Positions 37,151 through 48,170 of a stretch of 64,000 nt of DNA are shown here, piece after piece. The DNA lies in NCBI GenBank assembly GCA_964036155.1, contig OZ038422.1:87257201-87321200 (forward strand). Reading direction: 5' to 3'. The notes beneath the pieces were generated by a model, which saw only the letters and a list, made by a program, of their open reading frames with translations, was not told the DNA's origin and made no database searches. A program made the translations under genes and the position numbers. The stretch comes from Diploscapter coronatus (lineage: Eukaryota; Nematoda; Chromadorea; Rhabditida; Rhabditidae). How positions within the stretch are numbered: position 1 is the first letter of the stretch; each line of letters starts with the position of its first letter.

Positions 37151-40108
37151 TTACCATCGGATTTTTGTATCGAACTTGTAAAATTGCGAGTATAGCAATC
37201 CTGTTGCCGCAATGGCATCCTCCACTCCTACAGTTTTAGTCGGGAAACGACAAACCAAAACCGGCGTAAAAATAAAGAGCATATCTTCTCTCATCCATGA
37301 CGCCATAGGGCTAAAATTTTTAAAACTTTAAGATCTCCTCCCACTTTTTCAAAGTCAGTGAGTTCAATTTTTGAAATTTTAAATTTAATCCTTTTTTGGT
37401 AAAATAAAAACTCCTTACTTATGAGGATCAAAGTGGTAGACTTTATTCAAGGTCCGGTCCAAAGTGATCGTAGGAGCCATGCGAATTTCCAAGAGGTCAG
37501 TTTCGATGTTGGCCTGAATAATTATGGATAATTAGGGCAATTAAATGGATAGTTAAGGATGCATTACCTGCTGATTCAAGTTACAGGACATTCTTCCGGC
37601 TATTCTAGCGCCGGCCGCTAACCCCGCAGCTGAGTTAGTCCAGTCCGTGCCGATACTTACCTGAAATTCTTCAGTTTTTGGGTAAATTCAAAAAATTTTA
37701 AATATTTTTCTTTGTAACAAATTTGATATCAACCCAAAATTAAAGAATTTTTAAAGATATAAAAGAAAATCATACCATAATATGATAAGTCAGGCAGTGA
37801 AAGTGGATTCTTTGCAGTCGATATCCTTGTTTTTGGGGGTCCGAATTTTGTCCGCTTGGTTTCCCGAAGGTCCTCAGAATCCAATGCAGCATTTCTACTA
37901 CCTAAAGTTAAATAATAAAAATATTAAAATACAAAATTCCAACCTTATGAACATGAACCGTTCCCGCTTGTACTGGGTAGGCCTCCATATGAGGCCCGTT
38001 CGTAACGTGGGATAAAAATGACAATTCCTGCTCATTCAGGCCTAGAGAGTCCACGTAAGGTAGAACCTAAAATTAAAAAATAAATAAAAAGGCCCTTAAT
38101 AAAAGTAGTATGGCAGTATCGAATAAAATTGACTAATTATTTAACCCCACTACTACCATTTTCCTCATTAGTTTTTATCGTATTCGTTTTATGAATTTAA
38201 AATAAACCTTGTTGACGATCTCCAATAGATACTGAGCGTCTCCTAAACTGCCCAATTGCAAATGAACCGGGATTTTCGGGTTCATTTGCATCAAATTTCG
38301 CTTGATCATCCTTAGTTTTTCAAGCCGGATTTCTTTTTTCTTAAATTTGTAAAAATTAGTTCTTTTTTACTTTCAGATTTTCTAACCTGAAATTCCAATA
38401 AATGAATGCCGGTGATAATGACAAGTTCGGGTTTGAATTGGCTCGTCGCCTTGAAAAACATTTCCATCACTATCGTTGACCCGCTGAACATTCGCCACTT
38501 TTAATTTGAATAGAAAAATAAAAGTCGCAGTAGGAAAGTTTCTTATCAAATTTCTATCAATTTATCAGCGAAAGATAGATAAAAGACTACGGTAGAAAGT
38601 TTTCCCTCATCAATTTATTTGGTCAAATCACTAAAAAAGTACCTATAATGATCGTGACTGGTGATAAACCTGCTACTCGAAGGGGCCACCCAATCACCTA
38701 GAATTTCTCCCTGACGGTATTCCATGATGATATGGAGCTCGTCCTGGAAAATTCTTATCACTTTATCAACAAGTTTATGGATGTTGTTTATAAAATCTTA
38801 TCATTTCCTAAGCAAAATTTATATTTTTATCAAAAATTTGTTGAACGAGCCTTAACAATCCTGGTCGAGTTGGTTCTTTTCACAGATGGATGCAACAGGG
38901 CCTGGGCTCGCGGGCCGATGGGACCAACCAAATGCACGTCCGTGCTCGGGAACATTGTCGCTATTCTGAAAAATTCGAATAAATTGAAAAATTAAGAACA
39001 TTTTTTAAAAAAATTAAGAAATGTACCTATCCGCCATCAAAGCGGCGTTGCCTCCAATATGATGATGGGCCCTCGGAAAATTCTCGGCTTGTTTAACCAC
39101 AATTCGAAATTGCTCTTCATCGGCCATGTATCTGAAAATTTCAATTTTTAGAAAATAAAAAAGGAATTAAATTTTTTTTAATCTACAGGAAGTCGTCTCT
39201 AATTTTTCTCTTCAATTTAGCATTGCATATATAAACTGGAAAATTTTAAAGGAATTTATAAAAAATTCATCCTTTCATAGTTTTCATTGCTTTTTTCTTG
39301 AATTTCAAAATGTCGTAAAATAAGATGCCTCTCCGCAGCGGCGCCCCGTTTGAAGAAATGCGCGAAAGTCTCGTGCAGGTCCTCTAAGGATTGGATATTT
39401 TCGTGATCCTGGTCCTTGGCGACCGTCGTGTTCAACAAATCCACCAGATGCACTCCCGGAACGATTAAGTCCACGTTGCAGTTGAATCTGAAAATTTATA
39501 TCTTATCTAAAATTTTACTTCGAATGATTTTTGTTATTTTTAATATAATTTTAAACTTTATACTTTTCAGTCAGCATAGATTTAAAACTTTATCTTTATT
39601 TCTTAAGAAAAAGTGTTTACGTATTTTTAGAAGCTAGAACAAAAATGATAATCTTACCCAACCACGACTTTCTTAAACACCGTCGAAGGCCGAACGATCG
39701 CTCTTTCCCAAGCAAGAGACATGGCTTGCTCGACTGAGTAGGAATTCAGACGGTGCTGATCGTTGTAGTAGCTGAAACTTGAACAATTTAACAAATGGAT
39801 GACTATAACCTTGTATATCCAGAAAATTGAAGACTACTGTAGCATTTCCCTTTCGTTTTAAAGTTGTTGTAATTTTCCTTCTTTCAAAAATAATCAAATT
39901 TACTCTAGTCATTTCATTTCTTAGAAATGGTACTTTAACAAAGTTGAGCAAATCATTGCCTTTCTTCAACAGTTTCAAGAATTACTGCATCTTTCAAAAA
40001 ATCAAAATCATACCTGTAAAAATACGGTATCAGGAAAAATACGATTGACGCATGAAGCATACGATGTCTCGAAGAAAATATCGAGGGTAGCCATGTTTCT
40101 ACGAACAT
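37151..40108 (-). CDS. ADPGK: ADP-dependent glucokinase
   Basis: Phosphorylates glucose using ADP; in animals an ER-associated enzyme. Thirteen in-phase exons: 40108-40014, 39771-39658, 39487-39329, 39131-39027, 38965-38884, 38743-38643, 38483-38387, 38339-38208, 38066-37944, 37901-37776, 37660-37568, 37513-37419, 37310-37151; 493 residues (human about 497). A hydrophobic N-terminal segment (LHASIVFFLIPYFY) would act as ER signal or anchor. Conserved blocks: GFNCNVDLIVPGVHL, RGAAAER, HIGGNAALM, LVGPIGPRA, IIMEYRQGEILG, DSLGLNEQEL, GLAAGARIAGRMSC. The terminal kinase motif, normally GLGDAIS, reads GVEDAIA; the catalytic Asp is kept but the Gly before it is Glu. The intron after 39329 begins GC. 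Third gene before the end of the operon reading is LIG3-like; this one is fourth. Confidence 0.95.
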
Positions 40109-40611
40109 TTTTCTAAAAAATAAAAAAAACAGGTAATTAAAAAAAGAACTCCGAAATACTGTATCACCAAGTCCCAAACTTGTGAAAATAGCAACGAAAT
40201 CGAGAAAAAAATTATGTACAACAATATTTATTTCTGCAACAACAAAAGAGGTAAAACAATGACTTAAAGAATTTTAAAAAATGTCAATTTTGACCTAAAA
40301 ATCGATTCAAAACTCAGCCTTTCTAACGATATAATATGCATTTTTCTTAAAATTTAAGACTAGAGGGTAAAAATGAAAAAAAAACACCGTAAGAATAATA
40401 TTTCCACCGCATGAGAATAATGAGAATCAAATGTTTCTATGATTAAAAAAAAGCTTCAACTTGAAAGACACCATTATTAACAAAAGAATAATACTCGTTT
40501 TCTCAAAAAATACATGTGCACTTGCTTCAAATAAAAAATCAATTAAATTTTTCAAGGCAGGTATACCTACCCAGAAAACTTCCTCTACTTCTAGGCCTCC
40601 ATTTTGTGTCC
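40109..40611 (-). other. Intercistronic region LIG3-like to ADPGK
   Basis: 503 bp, with AATAAA (minus sense) at 40227-40232 and TTTTTTAG four nt before the ADPGK ATG. A short open plus-strand frame (40461-40700) is not supported as a gene. Confidence 0.55.
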
Positions 40612-43323
40612 CTAGTCGAGTTTGGGTCCGTACTTGGCCACGATTTTGTCCAGACTCACGCCCTTACCCACTAAATCATGTTTTCAAGTCAATATTGTAA
40701 ACGCAAGACGAGAAAATAAAGGGGCGAGGAGAGACGGAGAGAAGACAAGGAAAAGGGAAAGAGGCTAATCGTGTTGTTTTTGAAATTTTAATATTAGCAT
40801 GAGATTTTGCCCACCGTAATCCTTGACTGCGTTCTCTCCAAAGGCGCCCAAAACCACTTCAGTCGTCGCTCCGATGTCCAGATCCTTCAGAATCAGACGA
40901 ACCACGTGCTTCATCTCCTTGGTGGAGAGGCTAAAAATGAAATTTGCATTTTTGGTTAATCCACTCTCTTTATTGATTAACAATATAAAAATTCCATTAC
41001 TTGTTTCTTTATCAGTTACTTGTCTATGAAAATATGATTTTCTTTTCAAAAATAACAATGGGGTGGTTTTTGAAGAGAAAGAGGGCAAGGGTGAAAATTT
41101 GAGAATTTTAAGTTCGCACGCCTACCGCTTGATGACGAACTTGAGCAGTTTCTCTGTGGGCTCATCTTTGCTCCTCGCATCGTCGAATTTCACCAGCCAG
41201 CGGTGAACCTGAACATTTTTAGTAATTTTAGTTCCCGAAAAATGTCCTCCAAGATCCCCGAAACTTCAAAACGCTCCCAAAATATGAGGAAAAAAATCCT
41301 CCCAAAACTAACAGAAAATCTGCCAACCTTGTGGACACTCCACTTTTCCGGCGTTTCGGGAACCAATCCATCAGATTTGAGTTTCTCGACGATCACTTTG
41401 GAGACATCCTTTTCCTCGTCCAACTTCTTCATCAATTCGCTCTCGTCCCATTCGCAAGTCTGAAAGTGAACGGGGCTTATTTTTTGCAAGAATGCTGCTG
41501 CAGGGTTTTCACTTTTCGAACAAATAGAAATTTGTTTCTTCCAATATATAAAGGCAGGTTTTTCCATTTTAGAGAAAAATGGGTGGAGCTAAAGAGGGAT
41601 GCGACTTAAGTTGCAATAAATCCGCATGGCTTACCTCGCAAAAATGGTGGATGAGTTTCTTATCGTCGATGCGGCTGAGACCATCCGACTTGTTGACGAG
41701 CAGCATCGACAGAATCTGCACGATGTCGCCGTCGTAGCCTTCTGAGTTTTTAGGAATTGCGCTATTTCAAGGATTACTGTAACTTCTAAATGTTTTTTAA
41801 TTACCTCCGTTGATGAGGTTCTTGATGATCTCCGTCTTCTTTGCATTCGTGTTTTCCTTGCCGATTTCCACGCACAGTCTGATGAACTAAAACTTTGAGG
41901 GGATTACTGTAAGCCCTTTAGTCTAATTCTGAGGATTACTGTAACTTCTAAATTGCCGTACCTCGGCAAAGCCGTTGGACTTCAGATCCTCGATGTCAAA
42001 GTCATCATTACTCTCTTCCTTTTCCTTGTCCTGGGATTTCTTCTTTCCCTCCTTTTCTTTTTTGGGCTTCTTTTCCGGAGTCTTAGAAGTTTCCTAAAAA
42101 GTCATTTATAAAAAAACTTTCACCAAAAATGAACTAACTCTCTCCTTGTCCCCATTTTTCTCCTTCTTGGCTTTCTTGGATTTAGGCGGGATTTCCTCGT
42201 CTTTTTCCTGAAATAATGAAATTTAAGCATTTTAAAAGGGTAGCTAGTTAAAATTTGTCTTAAATAAAAAAATTCAATAAGTACCAAGTATAGAATTTTT
42301 TAGATGAAAAGTGAAATTTTCACTACCTGCTTCTTCTTCTTTTCCGGCGACCTGGTGGCGGCTTCGTTTTCATCCGATTCCGGTTCAGGCTTGCGTTTCA
42401 CAGCGGCCTTTTTCTTGGTCCCGCTCCCATCGCCACCCGCCTTCTTTTCACGATGCTCCACCAGATCGTCGATGAATTTCTGGATCTGCTTCTGCAAAAC
42501 AATTGACGTCATTTTAGACGCATTTTATACCGTCATCATACTTAAAATTATTAAAAAAGGCGTTATCGTTTTTTGGCACCTTATATTTTTTATGGCGTCT
42601 TTGTTAGCGCCCTTATTTTTTGTAAATAATCTAGTTTTACCTGATCCTCCTTCGAGATCTCATCCCAGCCCTCCAAATCATCAGAAGACTCGATCACTTT
42701 GGTCGTGAGACGAGCCTAAATTTTTTATTAATACTTTTAAATTTGTGATCTTTTTCCAAATCTTAAACTTTACACGAAAAATAATCTCTTCCCGAAAACA
42801 GACTTGTAAACAAGAACCCGCGGGTGTGGGTGTGATTTTTCGAAAAAGTTGCAGCAAATTTGCTCGAAAAAGATCTTCTCAATTTCTGATCTACTTACCG
42901 CCATCATCACCTCAAAGATGCAGTTAACGTGGTGGAACTGTTTCATGTCGGGGACGGTCTTGTCCTCGCCGCCCTCGCCCTTCGCGTCGCGTTTCTGCGC
43001 CACCCAGAAGTTCGGCACCACTTTCGCGATGCGGAGGGACTGAAAAAACAACAATCGGTAAAACTGAGATATAATTGCATTTTAGCCGCGCCCATATTGA
43101 TTTCGCCTTTCCAAATCCTGCCCCTTATCGATTTTTTCTCAGAAAATGTAAAAAATAACATCGTATAGGAAAAGTAGGCGAGATATTTGAATTTCTTGAG
43201 TCTAGTCCCCTTTTTCGAACTCACCCCTTTGTCCATGCTGTTCTTGCACTTCTGGCACTTGGACACCCTCTTGGAGATGTCGATCGTGAAACGGGTCTTC
43301 GAGTCAGAACCACCCTGCGACAT
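40612..43323 (-). CDS. DNA ligase III-like protein: zinc finger and DNA-binding domain only
   Basis: Twelve in-phase exons: 43323-43225, 43039-42899, 42715-42641, 42491-42327, 42207-42139, 42093-41962, 41886-41805, 41741-41635, 41459-41328, 41208-41126, 40930-40815, 40670-40612; 419 residues. A PARP-type zinc finger is at residues 23-73 (C23, C26, H70, C73), then the LEGWDEISKEDQ segment, a Lys/Glu-rich linker (about 90-185) and a helical domain matching the ligase III DNA-binding domain (FIRLCVEIGKE, IVQILSMLLVN, TKEMKHVVRLILKDLDIG, VLGAFGENAVKDYG). It stops there: no lysine-active-site nucleotidyltransferase domain, OB fold or BRCT. Similar to a short LIG3-related gene I recall in C. elegans. 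Probably binds DNA nicks without sealing them; what it recruits is unknown. Acceptor TTTTTTCCAG is 14 nt before the ATG. Confidence 0.88.
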
Positions 43324-43692
43324 TTTCTAGGCTGATCTGGAAAAAAGCCGATAATTTTGGGAGAAAATCAGTAACCTTTGGGAAAGGTGAATAAAAATAA
43401 CGAAAAAACAAGTGGTTGTTCGAGATTGATCGATGAGATACGCTCTAAACGCAGAGCAGAGTATGAAAACTACTTTTTCAGTGAAACGTTGAAAAACGCA
43501 ATTTTAATATTTTTCTAACGATGCATCATTTTAAAACTACATTATCCTGAAAGAGGTAATTCAAAAATACCTGTAAGATTCTAGCACAAATTTACAAAAA
43601 CAAGATCACTTTACAGGGAAAAAGAACCCGATTTCTACACCTACAAGCAAAAATGGCTAAAAACTTGGAAAATTCTACGATTTTTCTAGTTG
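43324..43692 (-). other. Intercistronic region mmaa-1 to LIG3-like
   Basis: 369 bp; only an ATTAAA-type poly(A) variant (minus sense, near 43503) and the acceptor before the LIG3-like start. No gene. Confidence 0.5.
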
Positions 43693-46600
43693 CTAGACTT
43701 TGAAGAACGTTCTAATTAATGACTCGGCGGCCATCCCGGGGGTGATCACTCCTTTTTGGATTTGGGACTCGAGGGTGGGAATCTGAAAATCCGAATTTCG
43801 CATAACCTGGACTTCATATATCTCACATTTCTAGCGACTTGGGGATGCTCCTTGAATAGGGCCACGATCTCATCCCTGACATAGGTCCACATCCACTTCG
43901 ATAGTTGCTCGTTTCTTTTCCTACAAGACACATCAATCTTTTGAATGGTTGGAATTTTCCAAACAATTTTTCTTTACCTCACGAATTCTCCCGTCTCGCC
44001 TACAGTATCCCTGAACTTGAACATTTCATCGCACACATGGGATACCGACTTTTCGTCGTGGATTGAAGAGCGGAGAACCTGGAATTCTTTAATAAACAAA
44101 TTTGTAATTTAAAAAAACTTTTCTACAGAAACATTTGTTAAATCAAGAGTTTTTCTTGAAAATAAGAAACAATATCACACTTTTGGCTTCCAAGTCTCCA
44201 GCCTTGGGCGCATGTACTTCAACGCCGAGATGTATTCCGCCTGGGTTATCTTAGCTTTTGCTTTCAAATCTCCGTCGTCTTTCGTGACCACGAGCAAATC
44301 GCTCAGCTCCATGATTCCCCTCTTCACGCCCTGAAATATAAATCGATAAGGGGTGGGGGGCTTAGATTGCAATAATATTGGACCATCTAATTGTTATTTT
44401 CCTCGATCTGAAAGAAAACATTCTCAATCTCTGCCCAGAAGTGTGATACGCGAAAAATGTATGCTAATTTTTAAAATTCAAAAACTACAGGATCACCATT
44501 TGTGTACAGAGAAGAACTATAAGGGAAAAAAAATCGATAATGGGCGTGGTCTTTCTGCAATTTAACCGCATAGTCATGCCTGCAGCTCATCGCCATGTGC
44601 TGGGGATAGCAAGAGGGCGAATATGTCGCACATATCAGCCACTGCGTATTCCGACTGGCCCACCCCGACAGTCTCCACCAGGACGATGTCATAGCCCGCG
44701 GCCTCGCAAAGAACGATGGCCTCGTGGGTGCCCCTGGAAATTCCCATGTCAGTTTTTCTTGCAAATGATATATATATATATGACACGTTATTCGTAAGAA
44801 TCGAGTATGGGGTGGTACCCAAGAAGTCAACTCTCAAATTTCGAGCTAATATTTTGTCCCTGGGGTTTTCGACTACGCTGATGACGAATCTGATGGTTAA
44901 AACCCGATCCGATCACTTGTTCCGCCTGTTCCGGAAGGTCCGCATCCAGTCGTTTCGAAAAATTCTATCTTCGTTATTCTGCATGGAAAAAATTCAACTT
45001 CGGTATCAAAATGCTCGCAGAGACCAGCTGAGTACGATTCTGAAGAGATTTCGTCGAGATGACACCGAATAAAGAAGTTACGATGAACATAATGAAACAT
45101 AAGGAAAATAGCATATCGATTTTTCTCTTTTCTAAATTTTTTATCTTTTAAAAGTGCCAGGTTCCGCGAGTTATTTATACTGGGAAGTAGCCTGGGCCTT
45201 CTAGTTTCTGGAACACTTGACCGTTTTCCTATAGACTGCCCGCTAACGAAGAAATGCCACTTCTCCAATGAGTTGTCATGGCTCACTTTTGCCTAGTTTG
45301 ATTTCAAAAATTCATAACTTCCATAATTCTAGACCAAATTCGGACATTCTTTTTTTATTGAACAGCATTTAATCCATAGATTATTAGGCAATAAAACAAG
45401 AATTTTTCTAATATCGATTTCTGCAGAAATGCGCAGTTTTCGCGTCTTGATTGCGTACTTTTAGACTCGTACTGCGTTTACGCGTAAACGACGTTGGAAA
45501 AATCCGCCCTTCCAGTATGTTGCGTAGATGGACATGGTGAACAAATTTGTTCCAGAATCGATCTTGAATTCGCATTAGTATGAGCTCTAGAATTTTTTGA
45601 AGTTCAATGACTAATTATTGCAAAGTGCCTTTAGGGCAGTAAATTTCAAAAATTCATATCTCTCTGTGTATGCACATTCTAGAATAAGTTCTGGAACAAA
45701 GTTGATCAACTTGAAGAGCTCTACAAGATTTCATGGAAAACTCCGACTTTAACTCTCATTATCCTTGTAAACACAGTATGGGTATATAGGGTAACTTAGG
45801 CTAATTTCTCCCGCCAAAATTAATTTCTAAAAATTTTCTTTATATTTAGAATTTATTCTCCTACTCAAGATCTACAAAATAAAAAAATAATCATGAGATT
45901 TTGTCAGAAATATAGGAAAATATCATTTTTTGAAAATAACGTATAAAAGGACATTATGCTGAATTTAACTGTCGCACTTCAAAAAATTCTAGAGCTCATA
46001 CTAATGCGAATTCGAGATCGATCCTGGAACAAATTTGTTCACCATGTTCATCTACGCAAAATACTGGAAGGACGAATTTTTTCAACGTCGTTTACGTGTA
46101 AACCCAGGACAGGTTGAAAAATACGCAATGAAGACGCGAAAAGTGCGCACTTCTGCAGAAACTGGTATTCGAAAAATTCTTGTTTTATTGCCTAATAATC
46201 TATGGATTAAATGCTGTTCAATAAAAAAAGAATGTCCGAATTTGGTCTAGAATTATGGAAGTTATGAATTTTTGAAATCAAACTAGGCAAAAGTGAGCCA
46301 TGACAACTCATTGGAGAAGTGGCATTTCTTCGTTAGCGGGCAGTCTATAGGAAAACGGTCAAGTGTTTCAGAAACTAGAAGACTTGGACTACTTCCGAGT
46401 ATAAATAACTCATGGAACCTGGCACTTTAAAAAAAATAAAAATAAAAAAACGCGAAAAATCAATATGACATTTTCCACATGTTTTACTATGTTCATCATA
46501 ACTTCCTTATTCGGTGTCATTTCGACGAGATCTTTTCAGAATTGTGCTCAGCTGGTCTCTGTGAGCATTTTAATACCAAAGTTGAATTTTTCCCATGCAG

Positions 46601-47891
46601 AATAACGAAAATAGAAATTTTCGGAACTACCGTATGCGGACCTTCCGGAACAGGCGGAACAAGTGATCGGATCGGATTTTAACCGTCAGATTCGTCATCA
46701 GCGTAGTCGAAAACCCCCAGGAACAAAAAATCAGCTCAAAATTTGAGAGTCAACTCCTTGGGTACCACCCCCCTTTATAAAAAACTCGATTTTTACGAAT
46801 AACGTCTCATATATATATATATATATAATATAAGATTTCTTACTAGTGTGATAAAAGATTCTGGTCAAACTGATAAGGTTTTAAAGAATATCACCTCGTA
46901 ACCCCACCCACGCATCCACTAGTAGGCGATTGTCGGATGTAGGCCCTGAAAATCACAAGAATTTTTTTTTTTTTTTTAAATCATCAAAATCAATAAAAAA
47001 AATCGAGTACCTAGGATTGATGGACAAGTTTTGCATCCTGGTCAAATCTCCTAAAAGACTGCCCCCAGTCATAGCGCTCGTAGGGTCGACGGTAAGGACG
47101 GCTACCTGAACGACTAGGGCTAGTTCAAGCAATTCTAGAGGTAGGTTTTGAAAATTTTGAGGATAAGTTTGAAGAAATTTAGGGTAAATTAGAAATCGTT
47201 TTACCTTCATATTTCTCTTCGTAATCAACTCCATTCCGAGTGCCTCAATGAAAGACGATTTGCCAACACCTGGGCTTCCGGAAATTCCTAAAAAAATTAT
47301 TTTTGAAAAGTTTGAAAAAAAAACATTGAAAAACGAACCGACTCGAAAAATCATCGATTTCCAGCCGGTGTCGAGGAATTTCTTGCGCTCCATGTCGAGG
47401 ACTTTCTAGAAAAAATGAAATTAAAAAAATATATTCTTTTAAACAGTTTCAAAATCGCATTTTTTACCAAAAAAATTTGATCTTCTTTCAAAAGCTCACC
47501 TTCAACAATAGATTCCCCCTGGCTCGCTTTGTGGGGTTTCTTGATTCTACCAGGGTTATACTTGAAGCCAACGCCGATCTACTTCCCGATACCAGGCCGT
47601 GGTAGAGTTCGGCTACCTAAATATTTGAAAATTTTAGAAAAACAATAAAAATTTGAATTACCTTCGAATCATCGTCTTTCAAACTGTCATCCCAGTATCG
47701 CTGCGAATATTCCTTGAGTAGATCCTCGAAATTCGGAGTCGGCTTTTTCGCCTCGAAAGAAGCGCCCGTATGGCAGACATTCATAAATCTGAAAATTTAT
47801 TCTTTTCGATTTTTTTCGCTTTCTCTTCCAAGTCTTACCGAATCTGTACAAGTCCACACACATTTTTCACTGGTTTCCAGACGCTTTTCAT
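43693..47891 (-). CDS. mmaa-1: MMAA-type GTPase (methylmalonyl-CoA mutase chaperone)
   Basis: Mitochondrial G3E GTPase that loads and protects adenosylcobalamin on methylmalonyl-CoA mutase. Twelve in-phase exons: 47891-47839, 47788-47662, 47616-47500, 47405-47339, 47287-47205, 47105-47011, 46945-46895, 44733-44580, 44330-44181, 44078-43978, 43920-43827, 43782-43693; 393 residues. A basic leader ([13 protein letters not shown]) suits mitochondrial import. Walker [10 protein letters not shown], switch [23 protein letters not shown] (Walker B side), VTKDDGDL (NKxD-type base-recognition position) and the MMAA tail WKPKV to [10 protein letters not shown] are present. Intron 7 (2.2 kb) contains a complete foldback element; the intron after 44580 starts GC. 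TTTTCAG lies 4 nt before the start. Confidence 0.95.
44781..46809. repeat. Foldback element B in mmaa-1 intron 7
   Basis: Complete 2.0-kb inverted repeat between TA-rich runs, left end GACACGTTATTCGTAAGAAT and right end its complement. Arms about 690 bp (44781-45470 and 46125-46809). The middle (45470-46085) is itself an inverted pair and its first part is homologous to the loop of element A (for example GTACTGCGTTTACGCG, then CCTTCCAGTATGTTG). No transposase. TA target duplication is likely but hidden in the TA runs. Confidence 0.88.
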
Positions 47892-48170
47892 AAATCTGAA
47901 AACTGTTGAAATTAAACAAGAAAAGGAATCAATTTTCGGAAGATATCTAGCTGTAAAAACAGATGTGAAATCCAAAAATGAAAAGAAACGACTTAAACAT
48001 CCTCAATTTTATTTCTGAGACTATGACATAAGATAAAAGATGTATGACCTAAAATACAAATTGGTGGTTGCTTCCATTCTTAAAGCGCAATAAATAAATA
48101 ATATAATTGCAAAGATCATCATTCCTAGATTTCCGCGAAAGAGATCAAAAATTTCGAATCTCTTAGAGTG

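Noticed and set aside
44897..46682. A 65-70-residue reading frame (YVH...[10 protein letters not shown]) open in all three foldback arms (also 63509-63712)
   Set aside because: Differences between copies are mostly amino-acid changing, the frame has no domain or start context, and it lies in a palindromic non-autonomous repeat; probably not coding.
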